64,000 nucleotides of DNA from Leptodactylus fallax (GCA_947044405.1 CAMRHE010000067.1:5771501-5835500); one strand, 5' to 3'; numbered from the stretch's first letter, positions 1 to 13,267 are shown. Program-made: numbers and translations. The notes: generated by a model not told the origin, from the letters alone.

Positions 1-992
1 TGAGAGTGTTCTACACTATGTTTTATAGATAGGTTCCTAAGAGACCTGAGAATGTTCTACACTATGTTTTATACATAGGTGCCTAGGAGCTCTGACAGTA
101 TTCTACACTATGTTTTATAGATAGGTTCCTAGGAGCCCTGACAGTGTTCTACACTATGTTTTATAGATAGGTTCCTAGGAGCCCTGACAGTGTTCTACAC
201 TATGTTTTATGGATAGGTTCCTAGGAGCCCTGACAGTGTTCTACACTATGTTTTATAGATAGGTTCCTAGGAGCCCTGACAGTGTTCTACATTATGTTTT
301 ATAGATAGGTTCCTAGGAGTCCTGAGAGTGGTCAATACTATGTTTTATAGATAGGTTTCTAGGAGCCCTGAGAGTGTTCTACACTATGTTTTATACATAG
401 GTGCCTAGAAGCCCTGACAGTGTTCTACACTATGTTTTATAGATAGGTGCCTAGGAGCCCAGACAGTGTTCTACACTATGTTTTATAGATAGGTTCCTAG
501 GAGCCCAGACAGTGTTCTACACTATGTTTTATAGATAGGGTCCTAGGAGCCCTGAGAGTGTTCAACACTATGTTTTATAGATAGGTTCCTAGGAGCCCTG
601 ACAGTGTTCTACACTATGTTTTATAGATAGGGTCCTAGGAGCCCTGACAGTGTTTTACAGTATGTTTTATAGATAGATTCCTAGGAGCGCTGAGAGTGTT
701 CTACACTATGTTTTATAGATAGGTTCCTAAGAGACCTGAGAATGTTCTACACTATGTTTTATACATAGGTGCCTAGGAGCTCTGACAGTATTCTACACTA
801 TGTTTTATAGATAGGTTCCTAGGAGCCCTGACAGTGTTTTACACTATGTTTTATAGATAGATTCCTAGGAGCGCTGAGAGTGTTCTACACTATGTTTTAT
901 AGATAAGTTCCTAGGAGCCCTGACAGTGTTCTACACTATATTTTATAGATAGGTTCCTTGGAGCCCTGACAGTGTTCTACACTGTTTTATAG
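1..992. repeat. 46-bp minisatellite array with higher-order structure
   Basis: About 21 tandem copies of a 46-bp unit built around TTCTACACTATGTTTTATAG and CCTAGGAGCCCTGACAG run from the window edge to about 992, so the array probably continues to the left. Unit variants carrying AAGAGACCTGAGAAT, TACATAGGTGCC and GCTCTGACAGTATT occur in the same order at about 31-100 and again at about 721-790. That offset is 690 bp, exactly 15 units, which shows higher-order duplication. No coding potential is seen. Confidence 0.95.
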
Positions 993-1411
993 CTAGATTC
1001 CTATGTTTTAAGCCATTTTAAGGCATGGTTCGTGCCAAACTTGTTTGACCCAAAGCAAATTGAGCCATCCGAAACTAAACCAATCCTGAGAGGTTTGCCC
1101 ATATCTAATCAGGACATGATACAAAAACATCTGGTCTTTAGAAGGTCTTTAAATTAGGTAAATACCACCTCAGATGAACAACAACACACAGCAGATTCCA
1201 CCATCTTAGTAATGATTTAACAAAAATGAAGGGAAAATGGAAAGGCCATGTGTGAAAAAATAAGTCCACCCCATGAATCAATAGCTTTTAGAATCATCTT
1301 TATAGCAATAACTTGAAGTCATGGTTTTCTGTATGACTTTATCAGTCTCTCACATCGTTCTGGAGGAATTTTGGTATACTCTTCTTTACAATGTGGCTTC
1401 AGTTCATAGAG

Positions 1412-1569
1412 CAGGGGTCAGCAACCTTTGGCACTTCAGCTGCTGTGAAACTACAACTCCCAACATGCTCCACTCACCTCCATGGGAGTTCCAAGAACAG
1501 TAAAGCTAGTATGCATGCTAGGAGTTATAGTTTTACAACAGCTGGAGTGCCGAAGGTTGCCTACCCCTG
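1412..1569. mobile_element. hAT-type MITE with 8-bp target duplication
   Basis: This 158-bp element has inverted ends CAGGGGTCAGCAACCTTTGG and, on the other strand, CAGGGGTAGGCAACCTTCGG. It is flanked by a perfect 8-bp duplication, TCATAGAG (1404-1411 and 1570-1577). Eight-bp duplications with CAGGGG-type ends are typical of hAT transposons. It has no coding capacity and sits inside an older Tc1-like relic, so it is the younger insertion. Confidence 0.92.
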
Positions 1570-2031
1570 TCATAGAGGTTTGGCTCATTTGTTTATGCAC
1601 TGTTGTCTTAAGGTCCTGCCACAACATTTTCACCCAATTCAGTTGAGGACTGGACTTTGACTGGGCCATTGCAACACCTTGATTCTATCCATCTTCTGCC
1701 ATTCTTTTGTAGATTTGCTAGTTTGCTTGGGATCACTGTTTTGTTGCATGACCCAGTTTCGGCCAAGCTTTAACTGTTAGATATATGGCCTCACATTTGA
1801 CTATGGAACACTTTAATATTTTTATTTTGTCATTTTGTAGCATTTATTGCTATCTATACTTCAAATAAAAAATCCATCTTTGGTCAATTCCATTTAATCT
1901 GGAGGAATCATGGCCACAGTGGTGCTTAAGAGGGAGCACAGGAAAATTGGGTCCAGCCTTGTGTTTTTTGTGAAGCTTCACACACCCCGTAAGGTTCCAC
2001 ACAAGGGAGCGCCCTGTTGTATTTTTTCTTT

Positions 2032-2286
2032 TCAGAATCTGTATACAGAGAATTTCATGGTTGACTCAGTGGATGCCAGGTGCCCAGGTGTTGTGGCTGC
2101 AGAACAAGCCCAAATCATCACCCCTCCACCTCCATGCTTGATAGTTGGTATGAGGTGTTTGAGTAGATTTGCTGTATTTGGTTTTTGCCAAATTTGGTGC
2201 TGTGCATTATAACCAAACATCTCTACTTTGGTTGCATCTGTCCAAAGGACATTGTTCCAGTAGGCTTGTGGTGTGTTCAGAAGCAA
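2032..2286 (-). pseudogene. Tc1-like transposase fragment
   Basis: An 84-codon remnant of a Tc1/mariner transposase on the - strand. It shows the segment around the first catalytic aspartate (NVLWTDATKVEMFG), followed by the conserved PTIKHGGGGVMIW motif of Tc1 proteins. The helix-turn-helix N-terminus and the remaining catalytic residues are not in this frame. It is non-functional. Confidence 0.8.
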
Positions 2287-2540
2287 TGTTCGTAGAAGGA
2301 AGAAGCTTTCTTCTGGCTACCTTTCCACACAAGCCATACTTGTTTAGTCTTTTTACAATTATACTGTCATATACGTGAACATTTCACTTGCTAAGTGAGG
2401 GCCGTAGAGTCTTAGATATAGCTCTTGGGATTTTTGCAGTTTCTCTGAGCATTGAATGGGCTGACATTGGGGTAAATTTTCTTGGATATTTTCTGTCTTG
2501 AATGTTTTCCACTTGTTGTTCACCTAAGATTACATTTACC

Positions 2541-4091
2541 TAGTTTTAAGATTTTCTAAAAAACAGATGTTTTTTCTATGTCGTGGAACATAAAGAATTC
2601 AAATATGGAGTGCTTTGTTTTTCTCATATATAGAGACAGTATATGTCATATTTATATATATTTAGTTTTGCCCTTAAGTACATGAATTTGTCGAGTTTGC
2701 CTCTTCGCATTCTGGTAGTCATAATGTTTTTATATACATTAGTATTTTATTATTTCATTTACATTAATTTTAATTTTAGCAATAAAGCAATTCCCTTGCA
2801 GTTTTTATATATGCTTTGCTGGCATATACCACTTATTAGAAATGATATTATAATTTTATTGTACAGGTTGTTACGGTTATGCTATGTACATATTAGTTTA
2901 TGCGGTTTTTAACATTACTTTTTAGAACTTTACTTTTTTTTTGCAATCTCATAGAATATTAACTTTTATTTTGTAACTATCATAAACTGGAATATATGCT
3001 TATACTATTACATCATACCATGCACTAGTAATACACTAGCAGTTGTTAATAGTTAAGTATGCCCTAACAACAAGCAATATGGTCAGACAGCCTTGGGGTT
3101 CATTAATGGACCCAGGAGTGTCTACCCATACAAGTATGGGTTTTGATCATATTATAGGGGTCAAAGTAGGTATATAATAGGGTTAAACAGCAGAGATCAC
3201 AGGTTTCTATGATCTCTACCAGTATAGCTGGGCTACAGACTGCCACTCATGATGAACATAGAAGTATACAAAATCATGTCTTACGCTAGGAAACCTAATC
3301 CGCTTAAAAATCTGTTACCCAAGGAAACCCACGGACCATAGACTATAACGGGGTCTGCTCGGTTCCGTCCAGTTTCTGCCTGAAAAATGCGGAGAAAAAA
3401 AGTCCTGCTTGCAGGCCGTTTTTCCTGGTTCATGAACAGACACATTTTGGGATTTTTTTTTTCCATACATGTGGTTTTGAGGGCTATAACATTTTTCTTA
3501 CTTTCAGTTATTCAAATAATTTTTGTGCCTTTTTGGGTGATAAAAAAAGGTTTTATTTTTATGTTGTTTTTATTTTTCCATATTTTTTTCTTTATCTGAA
3601 TATCTGAGAAAATGCAAACAATAAAATAGGGAAAACGTGTCTGGTGCTAAAAAAAATTTTTTTTTATTTTATTTTTATTTATTTATTTTTGCACATTGTG
3701 TCCCCCTAAAGTCATAATAGCTCTTTGGAGGGGCATTTTATCTTTTTTTGTGCTGATTTTCCTTGTAACTGGGGCTAATACAAGTAGGAATGCTGCCTAC
3801 TAGCTCTTACTCCAGACCTGATCTGGGTCCTCTAGAAGAGCCGCATCATAGTGGCTCCCATAGCGGTGTATACGGTGCACATTGAGCGCTTTGTACACAG
3901 CAAACAGGAAGAAAGAGACGGTAATAAACCACCCCTACCTTCCTTATAGGATCTCCTCCTCTAATAACAGCCGACTCCCCACTTTCTGCTGCTGCATGAT
4001 TTTGTGCAGCTGCTTAGCACTTCAAAGACATCCTTGTAGGGTTAAGTGTGAACTGCCTGGACCTATATATTCAACAGGTGGTCCGGAAGCG
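2541..4091. other. Intergenic AT-rich sequence, nothing recognised
   Basis: No gene or element was identified with confidence. The stretch at 2600-3060 is very AT-rich. The part at about 3270-3480 resembles short dispersed frog-type repeats with a small inverted structure (AAAGTCCTGCTTGCAGG). The stretch at 3460-3700 is T-rich. Open frames here are short and without family features. Confidence 0.5.
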
Positions 4092-5039
4092 GTTAAAGTG
4101 GTTTTCAGGACTAAAAATATTGATGACCCATCCTAAAATTAGGTCACTAATATCAGATCTGTGAGGTTGTGAAGCTCAACACCCCGATTAATTGGCTGTT
4201 CCCAACAGCTGATACATAACCCCATTGCCAAAGACAAAATTGGCTGAAAAAGGAATAGGAAATTTATAGGAAGCCCTTATACTTCTAAGTTTTTCTCAAT
4301 CCACTCCTGGCTTTGGCTCAAAAAACCGAAGCAAAATCTGCAACAAAAAAAGTTGGAGCCTTAGCCTTAAAGGGGTTGTCCGGGATAAAATAATTAACCC
4401 CTAAACTAAGGGACACTTTTTGATAATCTGGTGACGTTCTGTTTCCCCGCTTCCAAAGCAGAACGTCACCAGTACTCTCCCTTCCCAGCCCCATCAATAC
4501 TTACATGTCTTCCTGTCCGGGAACAGCTCCTCCCCTCTTCCTCTCTGCAAGCGCTTGTGGAGTATGGAGGTTCTTGCGACACATGGGCAGTAGAGAATGC
4601 ACTCTATCTCTACTGCGCAGGCGTCACAGGTACTTCCAGTCTGTGCACACGCTAGGAGAGTGCACAGCGAAAAGATGGAGTCATCTCCTAGAGAGGAAGA
4701 TAGGTAAGTATAATGCGGTGGGGGGTGGGCTTAGTTAATTACTTGTGAAGGGCTAGTAGTGTGCAGGATAGCTTAGCTAGGGAGAAAGGGATGGGGGTGT
4801 AACGAAGTAAGAGAGGAGGGGGGCAGTGAGAGGGAGGTATTGTGGAAGGTACACAGGAAGCTACATAGCAGGAAGCTAAACCATGTAAACAAATGCAGAA
4901 GATGTCAGGAGCTCCCAGAGAAACGCAGAAATCACTCAAAACACTGTTAAAAGTATATGGGTGTACTTATTAACCCATTAATAGCACTAACAGACCTTTA
5001 TAAAAAAAGATTTTTTTTTTGGCTGGAAAACCACTTTAA
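4092..5039. mobile_element. Two adjacent TTAA-bounded MITE-like elements
   Basis: The first element runs from GGTTAAAGTGGTTTTCAG at about 4090 to TTAA at 4368-4371. The second starts at the same TTAA with AAAGGGGTTGTCC and ends in AACCACTTTAAG with TTAA at 5036-5039. Ends of the form TTAA-AAAGGGG...CCCCTTT-TTAA recur many times in this window and suggest non-autonomous elements with piggyBac-like TTAA target use. They are non-coding. Confidence 0.6.
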
Positions 5040-8000
5040 GGTTGCTCTAATACACAAAAGAGAATAGTTGTCAGAAACTGACCAATTTCAGTGGGAACAG
5101 CCTACTATTTTATGTGGTTGGAGTCCTTCTTTCTCTCCTTGACATATGATGTTGACTTTTAATGCTGATGCTTTACTTCTCAGGGGACATAAGCTGCCGT
5201 TAAAGGTTTCTGGCCGCAGTTCACTCCACTCTTCCAATGGTCAATACATGCACGCTTGAGGGGGATGGTGGAGGAATAGCTGTCAGCAGAACAAGTGTTT
5301 GGCTGACAGCTGATGAAGGTGTATAATACATAAGAGCAAACTGCTCTTATGTATATACACCTGCAAAATATAACTTTTATTCGAAGATACTTAAGGGACA
5401 CTAGTAAGTGTAGGGTGGAGGTCTCTCTTCTGAGAATGTTTTTGACAGTCTCCCACTGGTCATTGAGGGTCAGCAATCAATTGCTAAGTTGGTACAGGGT
5501 CACGATAGCCTGTGTTGAGGAACAAGTGTAACGTTTGATATGCCAAGACACTCAAGGATCGCTGCTTGATATTGCTACTGTCGTGTGCATGTACAGTGAT
5601 ACCTCTCCAAAAGACCACCTCTTTGAGAAGACCAACCCCTTGTCCAAACCACAGTTTTTGTGACAGACTTTCAGTTTTCCATATTAACCATCTTCTTTGA
5701 AGAACTACCACACTAGAAGACCACTTTTTTATGAAATTTTGGGTGGAAGTCTCAAAGAGGATTCACTGTTAGTAAGCATGGTGTGCTCTTTTAAAAGCAA
5801 ATAATAGCTCTGATGGCTCTAAAAAGCCAACCCTTTCATTCAGGGTGTTGAAAATTAAAGTAAAAAACACCCTAGTAAGCCATTATAAGGCATAATTCAT
5901 TTCCACCCTACTTCCTCTAATAACATCTAAGAGGGTGCCACACCCTTTGTGTAATTGTCATTGTTAGTAACACAATGGGGAGAATTTATCTTTCTCTCCA
6001 TGCCAGAAGACTGGCGTAGAGGAATGATATTGAGGCGCACGGTTGGCGCAAGGCCCTTTCTTCCTCATGCCCCAACCTGCACCTGGCCCGCCACATTCTG
6101 GAGCCAAGGCCCAGCTGAATTATTAAAACTCACGCGAGTTTCTTGCCGTGAGTTAGAATGGAAATTACCATTCTGGCGCCGAGATTTCCAACCTATTTAT
6201 GAAGAGGCCGCAGCCTCTTCATAAATCTCTTGGTCCCTGCGCCAGTTGGGCCGCTTTGTAACACTGATGTACGATACGCCAGCCTTAATGAATTTGTCCC
6301 AATCAGTCACTAAAGAGTATCATAATTTTAAAGTATCTTTGAATAAAAGTCATATTTTATTGGTTGTTATTTGTATATATTATTGATCCCAAGCAATGTC
6401 TAGTAATTGAGTGAATTGTTACTTTAACCTCAACCAGATATACACTATTGAAGGTGTATCAGCACCTGTACACTGATCTATTGTGCCTTACAACTGTTCA
6501 ATGCATATGCAAAAAATTCTGAATCTGGGTAAAAGTTGCATATTTTCATTTGGGGTATAATAAGTACAATAGTTGAAGTGTATGTAAAATGTTTATTAAG
6601 CACCCTCATGCCCAATATGTTACGTACATAAGATATACTAATTCTAATTTAATCCTCATTAAATCTAAATGTAATTATACAGGCCAATAATTCTATCATT
6701 CACTGGTGATGGTTTTGTCTATTTGCAAACTTTATTGTGGTTGCTAGGAAGTGTTTTAGTTGTTGCTACGTGTAAACAGTAGTTCCATGTACTAGGGAAA
6801 CAGATGTGTCACCATAACACCAGCTACATATCTACAGTAACATCTTATATGAGAGACAAGTCTTTCACCAACTTGTTAACAACCCATCATCTGCGCAATG
6901 CTGTCCATGTACTGTGGCCCATGAAGGCAATGTCAACATATACTTGTTGATTCTTATAGGATTTGTGACAACGAAAAACATCTGTTTAACCCTTTAGTGA
7001 CCAACCTTTTCTTGGCCTTGGTGACCAAACCATTTTTTTGCTTTTTTCCTTCGTCACATATCAAGCCGTATAACTTTTCCATTAATGTAACTGCATGAGG
7101 GCTTGTTTTTCTGGGAAGGAATAGAAAAAAATTAAATCTTTATTTTTTATGCTATAATTTTTGCACCATTGATTGTACGGCTTAAAAAATTTGATAAGTT
7201 TATTCACTGGGTCAAATTAAATTGATACGAAATTTGTATAGTTTTTTTTAAGTTTTTCTACTTTTGCAAAATAAAAACCCGTTTTGTAATAACAATTTAT
7301 TTTTTCCATCGCCACTTTCCAAGACCTATAGCATAATTATTTTTTGTTAACAGAATTGTGCAAGGAATTATTTTTTTGCAGAAAGACCTGACTTTTTTAT
7401 TGACGCCATATTGGGGAACAAAACACTTAAACACTTTTTAATCACTTTTTATAACACTTTCTCAGTGGCGCACTGGCAAAAATGGATATTTTGGTATATT
7501 TTTTTTTATGCCGTTCAGCATGCAGCTAAAATAATATTACAGTTGTATTGTTTGGATCCTTACATACGGCAATACCCGATATGTGTGTTATGTTTTTATT
7601 TTTTATGTTTTATTAAACATTTTATGACATGGCCTAATAGAAATGTTCATAGGCAGCCTTGGGAGTCTTTATTAGGTTCCCGACTGGCATGTAAAGGCAT
7701 CGGAACCCTCTGATCTTGTTTGCAGGGATTCCGATGCCTCCCTCACTAGTGGGTTAAAATTCATAGCACCTAGAGTTACAGCATTGGCCCATAGTATTTT
7801 GGAAGCACTGTATATCCATACCATAAGTAACAGTATACCCCCAGGCACATACCGTTTTTGCAAATTTTTTGCACAAACGGTGCAAACTATGTTTAACTAT
7901 TATGTTCATGCTGTATAACCGATGCTTTGTGCTTTATTATATGGACATTTCATAAAAGTGTGTGGAGGCATATGTGTTTCTAGAAAGGGTTGACTTGGGT

Positions 8001-9249
8001 GATACACAGTATTTAGGCCACTGTCCCCTGACTATAGCCATCAGAATGATATCATGAATGAGATTCTCATCTGCCATTTCACAAGAGGTATTGGTTAATC
8101 ACAGGTTTAGCTACTGGGAACGACTGGTGCAAAAGTGGTGCGCTGCAGCTAGAGACCTATGAAAAATAGGTTTTATGCAATTAGAAATGTAGAATAAATT
8201 ACAGCAAACTATGTATCTGTAACATCCTTGTCCGTTCATACTTCTGAGCCATCCACTGACTGCATGGTATGCGTGTCCACTTATGATCCACTGCTCCTGG
8301 TCCTTTTGTTGTATTCTGCCTTAGCACAGCTGAGAGTTCGTTTCTGTGTATCAGTCCAGCCAGTACTCTGAGTTCCCTCTGGTTCACGAAGAGTTAATGT
8401 TTTTTTGCTCTATGATTGACATCTTCCTTTCCAATCACGTCTGGGGTGGATTCCGGGATTCCCATATACAGCCCATTAGTCCACACATGGGTGCTTACTA
8501 TTAGCCTCTTTAGAGCGTGCTAGCGTATTACTTTTTCTCTGATATTCTGTATTCTGACCTTTTCTTTGACCTCTTGACTATTCTTCTGGATTCCAATTTT
8601 GTACCTAGTTTCCCGAATGTTACTGACCCCTTGACTAATTTGACCTCTCGTTCTTATTGTCAGTCTTGTTTGCGTTCTGTGTTTCACTTATCATAGGAAG
8701 GGACCGTCGTCCAGTTGTCCACCGCCGTTAGGGTAGACGTGGCAAGCAGGTAGGGACACGGGGTGGATCTAGCATCAGGGCTCACTTTCTCCATCTTTCC
8801 CCTTCCTCCCAGGTTCCAGCAGCAGCTACTGGGCAATTGCTTATCTGGCAATTCCCTAACAGAATCATAACCCAATCAGGCAATGACATAGAATATCCAA
8901 AAATTGGAATATTGTGCACAATAAGAATATAAATATTAAAATATAACGTTTATTAATATAGACTTAAAAATGGCAATAGCAATGGAGCCACCAAAAAACA
9001 TATAAATACGAGACATATACACATGTGTCTAATACTAAAGTGCATTTATTGCACCTATGCTATGGCATATGTCAAATATTGCTCTAGACCAATTGTAAAG
9101 ACCAATACACGCAGTATGTTAATTACACCTACGTAAACTCTGGCATTTTGCCTATAGGTATAATTGAAGCAGAAAGTCCGCAGAGGAAAACATGCTTCAG
9201 CTGAGATGTAACCACCATTATTTGTGTCTCTCTATACTAACAAGTAGAA
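5040..9249. other. Intergenic sequence with dispersed repeats
   Basis: No gene was found. A MITE-like block lies at about 5977-6302, running from GGGGAGAATTTATC to GAATTTGTCCC with imperfect complementarity between its ends. A longer dispersed repeat, beginning AACCCTTTAGTGACCAACC, lies at about 6989-7750 and is T-rich. The stretches at 5060-5970, 6303-6985 and 7760-9249 show nothing I can name. Confidence 0.5.
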
Positions 9250-9554
9250 GTGTTAATAGTTTATTTTTGTCAATTAATAAAATGAAGTGAATGAAGAAAA
9301 GAGAAATGTAAATCCCACCAATATTTGGTGTGACCTTTGCCCTTTGGAGGAGGAGTCCTGGAAGTGATGATACGGCCCCCACAGAGCCCTGATCTCATCA
9401 TCATCCAGTATGTCTGGGATTACATGAAGAGACAGAAGGATTGGAGCAAGCCTATATCTCTCACAAAAACAAAATATTAGCATGTCTATTTCGAAAACAA
9501 TCTTAATTTTCAGAATGTTTTTCCATGCATGCCTAAAACTTTTGCACAGTACTG
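9250..9554 (+). mobile_element. Deletion derivative of a Tc1-like transposon
   Basis: On the + strand, the bases around 9365-9450 still encode a decayed C-terminal transposase motif (SPDL, then YVWDYMKRQKDW). The right end reads TTTTGCACAGTACTG followed by TA, the expected terminal repeat and target of a Tc1-like element. The left terminal repeat was not found, so the left limit is approximate. No functional protein is encoded. Confidence 0.65.
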
Positions 9555-10594
9555 TAAAAACTATACCAATAATCTTCAATGACCTGATGGAGTGGAGTGC
9601 ATTATCACATTAGCATACCCTCAAGGGCATCCTCACCACACTCCTAGGTGCAATGTAAAGGTCACTGAAGAGAGATTTGTTATACTGAAAATGACTTGTC
9701 TTCAGTAGGACAACCTGTGTCATGAACACTGATGAAACACCTGATGTGCCCAAGAAAAAGAATTACCGTCTCTAGATGGACATTTGTCAGCAAATCAAAG
9801 GCCTTCACGCGCTATTTGCAGGGCCCTGCCACCTTAGCATTACAATATCCGTACACCTTTTTTACTGTTATGACAACACCCCAGGCCGAATGCTCTCATC
9901 CCTGAAAAGTCGATGAAAATATGTGATGATATTTTGAAACCAAAGACCAAACCACTTACATTTACAAAGACGCTGGCTTTGATGGCAGAATTAAATGAGT
10001 GGAATGCATCTCAATTAAGAAACATTTGGAGTATCACTTAACCCCCTGTCAGAGTTACCTGATCCACAATACAAGCAGATGAGGTTGTCTTTGAAATTCT
10101 CAGCAGAAGGTCAGTGACATCACCAGGAATGTCTACTCATCACTACGTCGCTGTTCATACCTCCATACTGTATATGAGGCACTCTCTTGTGGAAATGGGC
10201 AGCAACTGTAGCTACAAATTTATCAATAATGTCTAAGGATTGCCGACAGTAAAAGTACAGATCAAATACAGAATAGAGGTATTGTGATTCTCCAGTAGTA
10301 AATCTTTCTTCTCCTGTTTGAGTAGCCTCAGGCTAAGACTAGACAAATGACAAGACTTGGGTGGAAACATGGAAACCTTTGCAGCAACCAGAATTTGACT
10401 TCTGCCTTAGAAAGTAGAAAGTGTATGCCTTTAAATATGCCTTTAAATGATTTGATCCAACAGTCCAAAAATTGACTAAGCTTTGCCAGAGAGTTAAAAA
10501 ATCCAATGTGATAGTTATATATTTATTGTGCTGTCCATTATGATGTAAAAAAGAACTAAAAAAAAGTTCCTCTTTTTCCAGAAACAGCCAGGGT
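9555..10594. other. Intergenic sequence, nothing recognised
   Basis: About 1 kb without repeats or coding features that I can name. Open frames are short and have no domain signatures. Confidence 0.5.
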
Positions 10595-11300
10595 TGTGGA
10601 GTCGGTAGGCCAAACCACTGACTAGAGATGAGCGAATCGATTCTGCAGAGGTGGAATTTGATCCAAATTTCAGGAAATCTTTGATTCTCCACGATTCCGG
10701 ATTTCCTGATGCTTCGTGGTAACGAATATTTAGTAAGGACCTTTGTGACGTCACAAGATATTCTCTAGTGATGTGATTGGGTAGGCGTGTCTTTGCTTGT
10801 TAGCAGATCCTTCCACATGAATAAAAGTAGTCCATGCTACAGAGAGAGAGAAACACGGCATCCAAGGGTTTCCGCCATTTTGCCGCCCACCCCGGCTCTC
10901 TGTAGCCCGGAAATAGCTGTTTATTCGCCACGAAGTAATTCGGATCGAAGCAAAATTTTTTGTAACTTCGAATCGAACTGCCGAATCGAACTTTTGAGAA
11001 ATTCGCTCATCTCTACCACTGACTCGGACTCCTCTATTTTTTCACAGTCCGACTCCGGCTCTGACTCCTTCATAAATGGCTGACAGTCATGGTCAGATGG
11101 AAGCAGTAAAAATCCTCTAATTCATTAAAAAGCCAGTGATTGATTCCTATGAAAGTAAATATGTAACAAACTATAAATCTAATTAATTAATAAATACAAT
11201 ATAAATCATTATATAATTTATCTAAAATAATTAATCATTTTATTTTGAAGCTGGAGTCGGAGTCTATAACTTTTTTCTGACTCCCAAAATTGGTCCCAAC
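10595..11300. repeat. GAGTCGG-rich dispersed repeat, interrupted by a MITE
   Basis: The left part (GTTGTGGAGTCGGTAGG) and the right part (CTGACTCGGACTCCTC, later GGAGTCGGAGTC near 11257) belong to one dispersed repeat with inverted GAGTCGG motifs. It is split by a hAT-type MITE at 10623-11015. Removing the MITE and one copy of its 8-bp target duplication restores continuity. Confidence 0.65.
10623..11015. mobile_element. hAT-type MITE, TAGAGATGAGCGAA family
   Basis: A 393-bp element with inverted ends TAGAGATGAGCGAA and TTCGCTCATCTCTA. It is flanked by a perfect 8-bp duplication, CCACTGAC (10615-10622 and 11016-11023). The 8-bp duplication points to hAT-type mobilisation. The interior is non-coding. 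A relative with ends TAGAAATGGGCGAAC and CACCTATCTCTA lies at 18836-19455. Confidence 0.92.
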
Positions 11301-11479
11301 TCTGAACCCAAAGTCCTGGAAACAGAACCACTCTTGTCCATGGGCTATCAGTGGTATTACAGGTTACTCTCATTCACTTGCCGTCCTGAAGGTTCACCAT
11401 CCTTAAAAGTAAGTTTTACATTTAATTTGACAGTCTGTGAGTCCATATTTGCTAAACCAGTTTCTATCAAGTTCTGTTT

Positions 11480-11900
11480 AAAGATGGGTGAACCTCTGAA
11501 GATTCGTTATGGCCTGTGTTCTGAGGAAGCGAAACCTCAGATTGGTTTGGTCCGAATTAATTTTGATAGAACCGAAAGGAAAATTATTTTACTCTGGGGT
11601 CTCTTAAGACTCTAGGGTATAATAGCTGGGGGCTCAAGGGGGGTAACAAAAATAAAAAAAAATATTTATACTCACCTTTCATTACCTCTTCTGGTAATGC
11701 TCTGTGTCTTCCTCCTCAAGTCATCTAGCGTTCTTCTATGACATCAGGTGCCCGTGGTCACCGCTGAGGCCTGTGATTGGACCGCCATGAGAAGGCCCAG
11801 AAGAGGTAACAGAATGTGAGTATAAATGTTTTTTTTATTTTTGCCACCTCCACTGGGCTTCCAGCTATTATACTCTGGGGTCTAAAACTTTATTAACTCT
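11480..11900. mobile_element. Truncated relative of the 18836-19455 element
   Basis: The sequence AAGATGGGTGAACCTCTGAAG, followed by the ACTCTGGGGTCT and ATACTCACCTT blocks, parallels the interior of the element at 18836-19455. A reverse-oriented TATTATACTCTGGGGTCT near 11868 suggests a foldback arm. No target duplication was found, so the limits are approximate. Confidence 0.5.
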
Positions 11901-12206
11901 CTGAGAGAGATAGAAAAAAAATATAAATTTTGACACAATTTTTTAACATTATAAATTATGGCAATATCAAATTTACATAGTTTTTTTGGACTTATTTTGC
12001 ATAATATCAACACTTTTTGAGAAACCCAACTTGATTTGCGTCCCCATGTTGAATAAATAATGCGTTAGATTTAGATTGTGTTGTTACGAATGTGGTAATA
12101 CTAATCATGTATTTTTTTATTTATTATTTACATAATAAAGATGTAAATGTGGTCTTAATTGTATTTTGTGTTTATTTTAGTTATTTTTATTTTTTTAACA
12201 TTGTAA

Positions 12207-12503
12207 GACTAAGGCCCCACACAGTGCATCGCTGCCAAAAAACGCAGCAGAAAAGACAGCGGTGGAAACGTATCCCTTTTTTTTTTCCTCAACGTTTTTC
12301 ACAGAAAGTCTGCTTCTATTATACTGTACCTATATGGAAAATGCCAGTGTTTCCATAGGTATAACTGAAATGCTGCAATTTGCAAAAGCATTTTCGACGC
12401 AGATTTTTTTTTTTTCAATGTGTGGATGGGATTAGCCAGAATCCCATCCACTTTGCAGTTAATGTAAAATGCTCTGTGTTTGCAACGTGGGGCCCCAGAC
12501 TAA
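12207..12503. mobile_element. Palindromic MITE-like repeat, AAGGCCCCAC family
   Basis: The block starts with ACTAAGGCCCCACACAGTG and ends with ACGTGGGGCCCCAGACT. The ends are partly inverted. Related blocks lie at 15158-15507, 34880-35110 and 39990-40090. Internal poly(T) and an AACGCAGC motif are shared. It is non-coding. Confidence 0.55.
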
Positions 12504-12956
12504 AACTTTTTTTTTTAACTTTTTTAAATCCTATTTAGGTGACTAGACTATCAGATCTTTTGCTTCCTGATAGAATATACTGTAGTACTAATGTACCGCA
12601 GTGTATTCTGGATGCCAGTACCTGGCCTACAGCTTGCCGAACAGGTCTTGCCTTGGGCAGCGCCTGAAAGACAATAAAGATGGTGGACCCTGGAGCCTTG
12701 ATCAAGCCGAGAGTTGCTGTAGCAGCACATCAGCTCCCCCAATTGTAGACTGGGGGAGCCAGTGAGTGGTCCACAACAGTAACGAACCCCTTAGATGCTG
12801 CAATTGCTATTGACAATGACCTCTAAGGATTTAAACACCTCTAATCATGATGCAGCTCCTGAGCCTGCACCTCTTCAGCACCACATGTGTACGGCACTGA
12901 GCATTACGTACCTTCGCTTTGTGCTATACATATACAGCACAGGAAGCTAACAGGCT

Positions 12957-13210
12957 AATAGGTGTAGCTTCACTGATTCCAGCACAGTTTTTTCTCTACC
13001 CACTCCACTCTTGCCTGCTGCTGCCTGACACTACCCACTTGATAGTAGAAAGCCTAAATAGCATATCATAAACCAAAAATTAACTACACTTATTGCTCAG
13101 GAATGATGGGAGCTAGAGAAAAAAATTCCAGCTTCACCAGACAGAATCAATGGAGTGGCGCCTATTAAAGATGCTAAGAACTGAGGCTGGTAGAGGTGGT
13201 AAAAGGTCTT
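12957..13210. mobile_element. MITE-like repeat related to 24992 and 26836 copies
   Basis: The block shares CACTGATTCCAGCACAGTTT, a TTCCTGAGC-type motif and the end GGTGG-AAAAGGTC-TTCTTTAA with the blocks at 24992-25230 and 26836-27151. The centre holds inverted segments around a gene-free core. The limits are approximate. Confidence 0.5.
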
Positions 13211-13267
13211 CTTTAACATTGTATTTTTACTTATATATGTTTTATTTATTTTTTTCACTTTTCAACA

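Larger units (their letters stand above)
1012..2540 (-). mobile_element. Decayed Tc1/mariner-like element(s)
   Basis: This is a mosaic of old Tc1-like sequence on the - strand. Near 1640-1760, read in reverse, are the remains of the typical WPSQSPDLN and NDPK regions of a Tc1 transposase. At 2032-2286 a clearer transposase segment survives. At 2400-2530 lies a further transposon-like stretch. No matching terminal repeats were found, so the limits are approximate, and two families may be joined here. A hAT-type MITE is inserted at 1412-1569. Confidence 0.7.
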
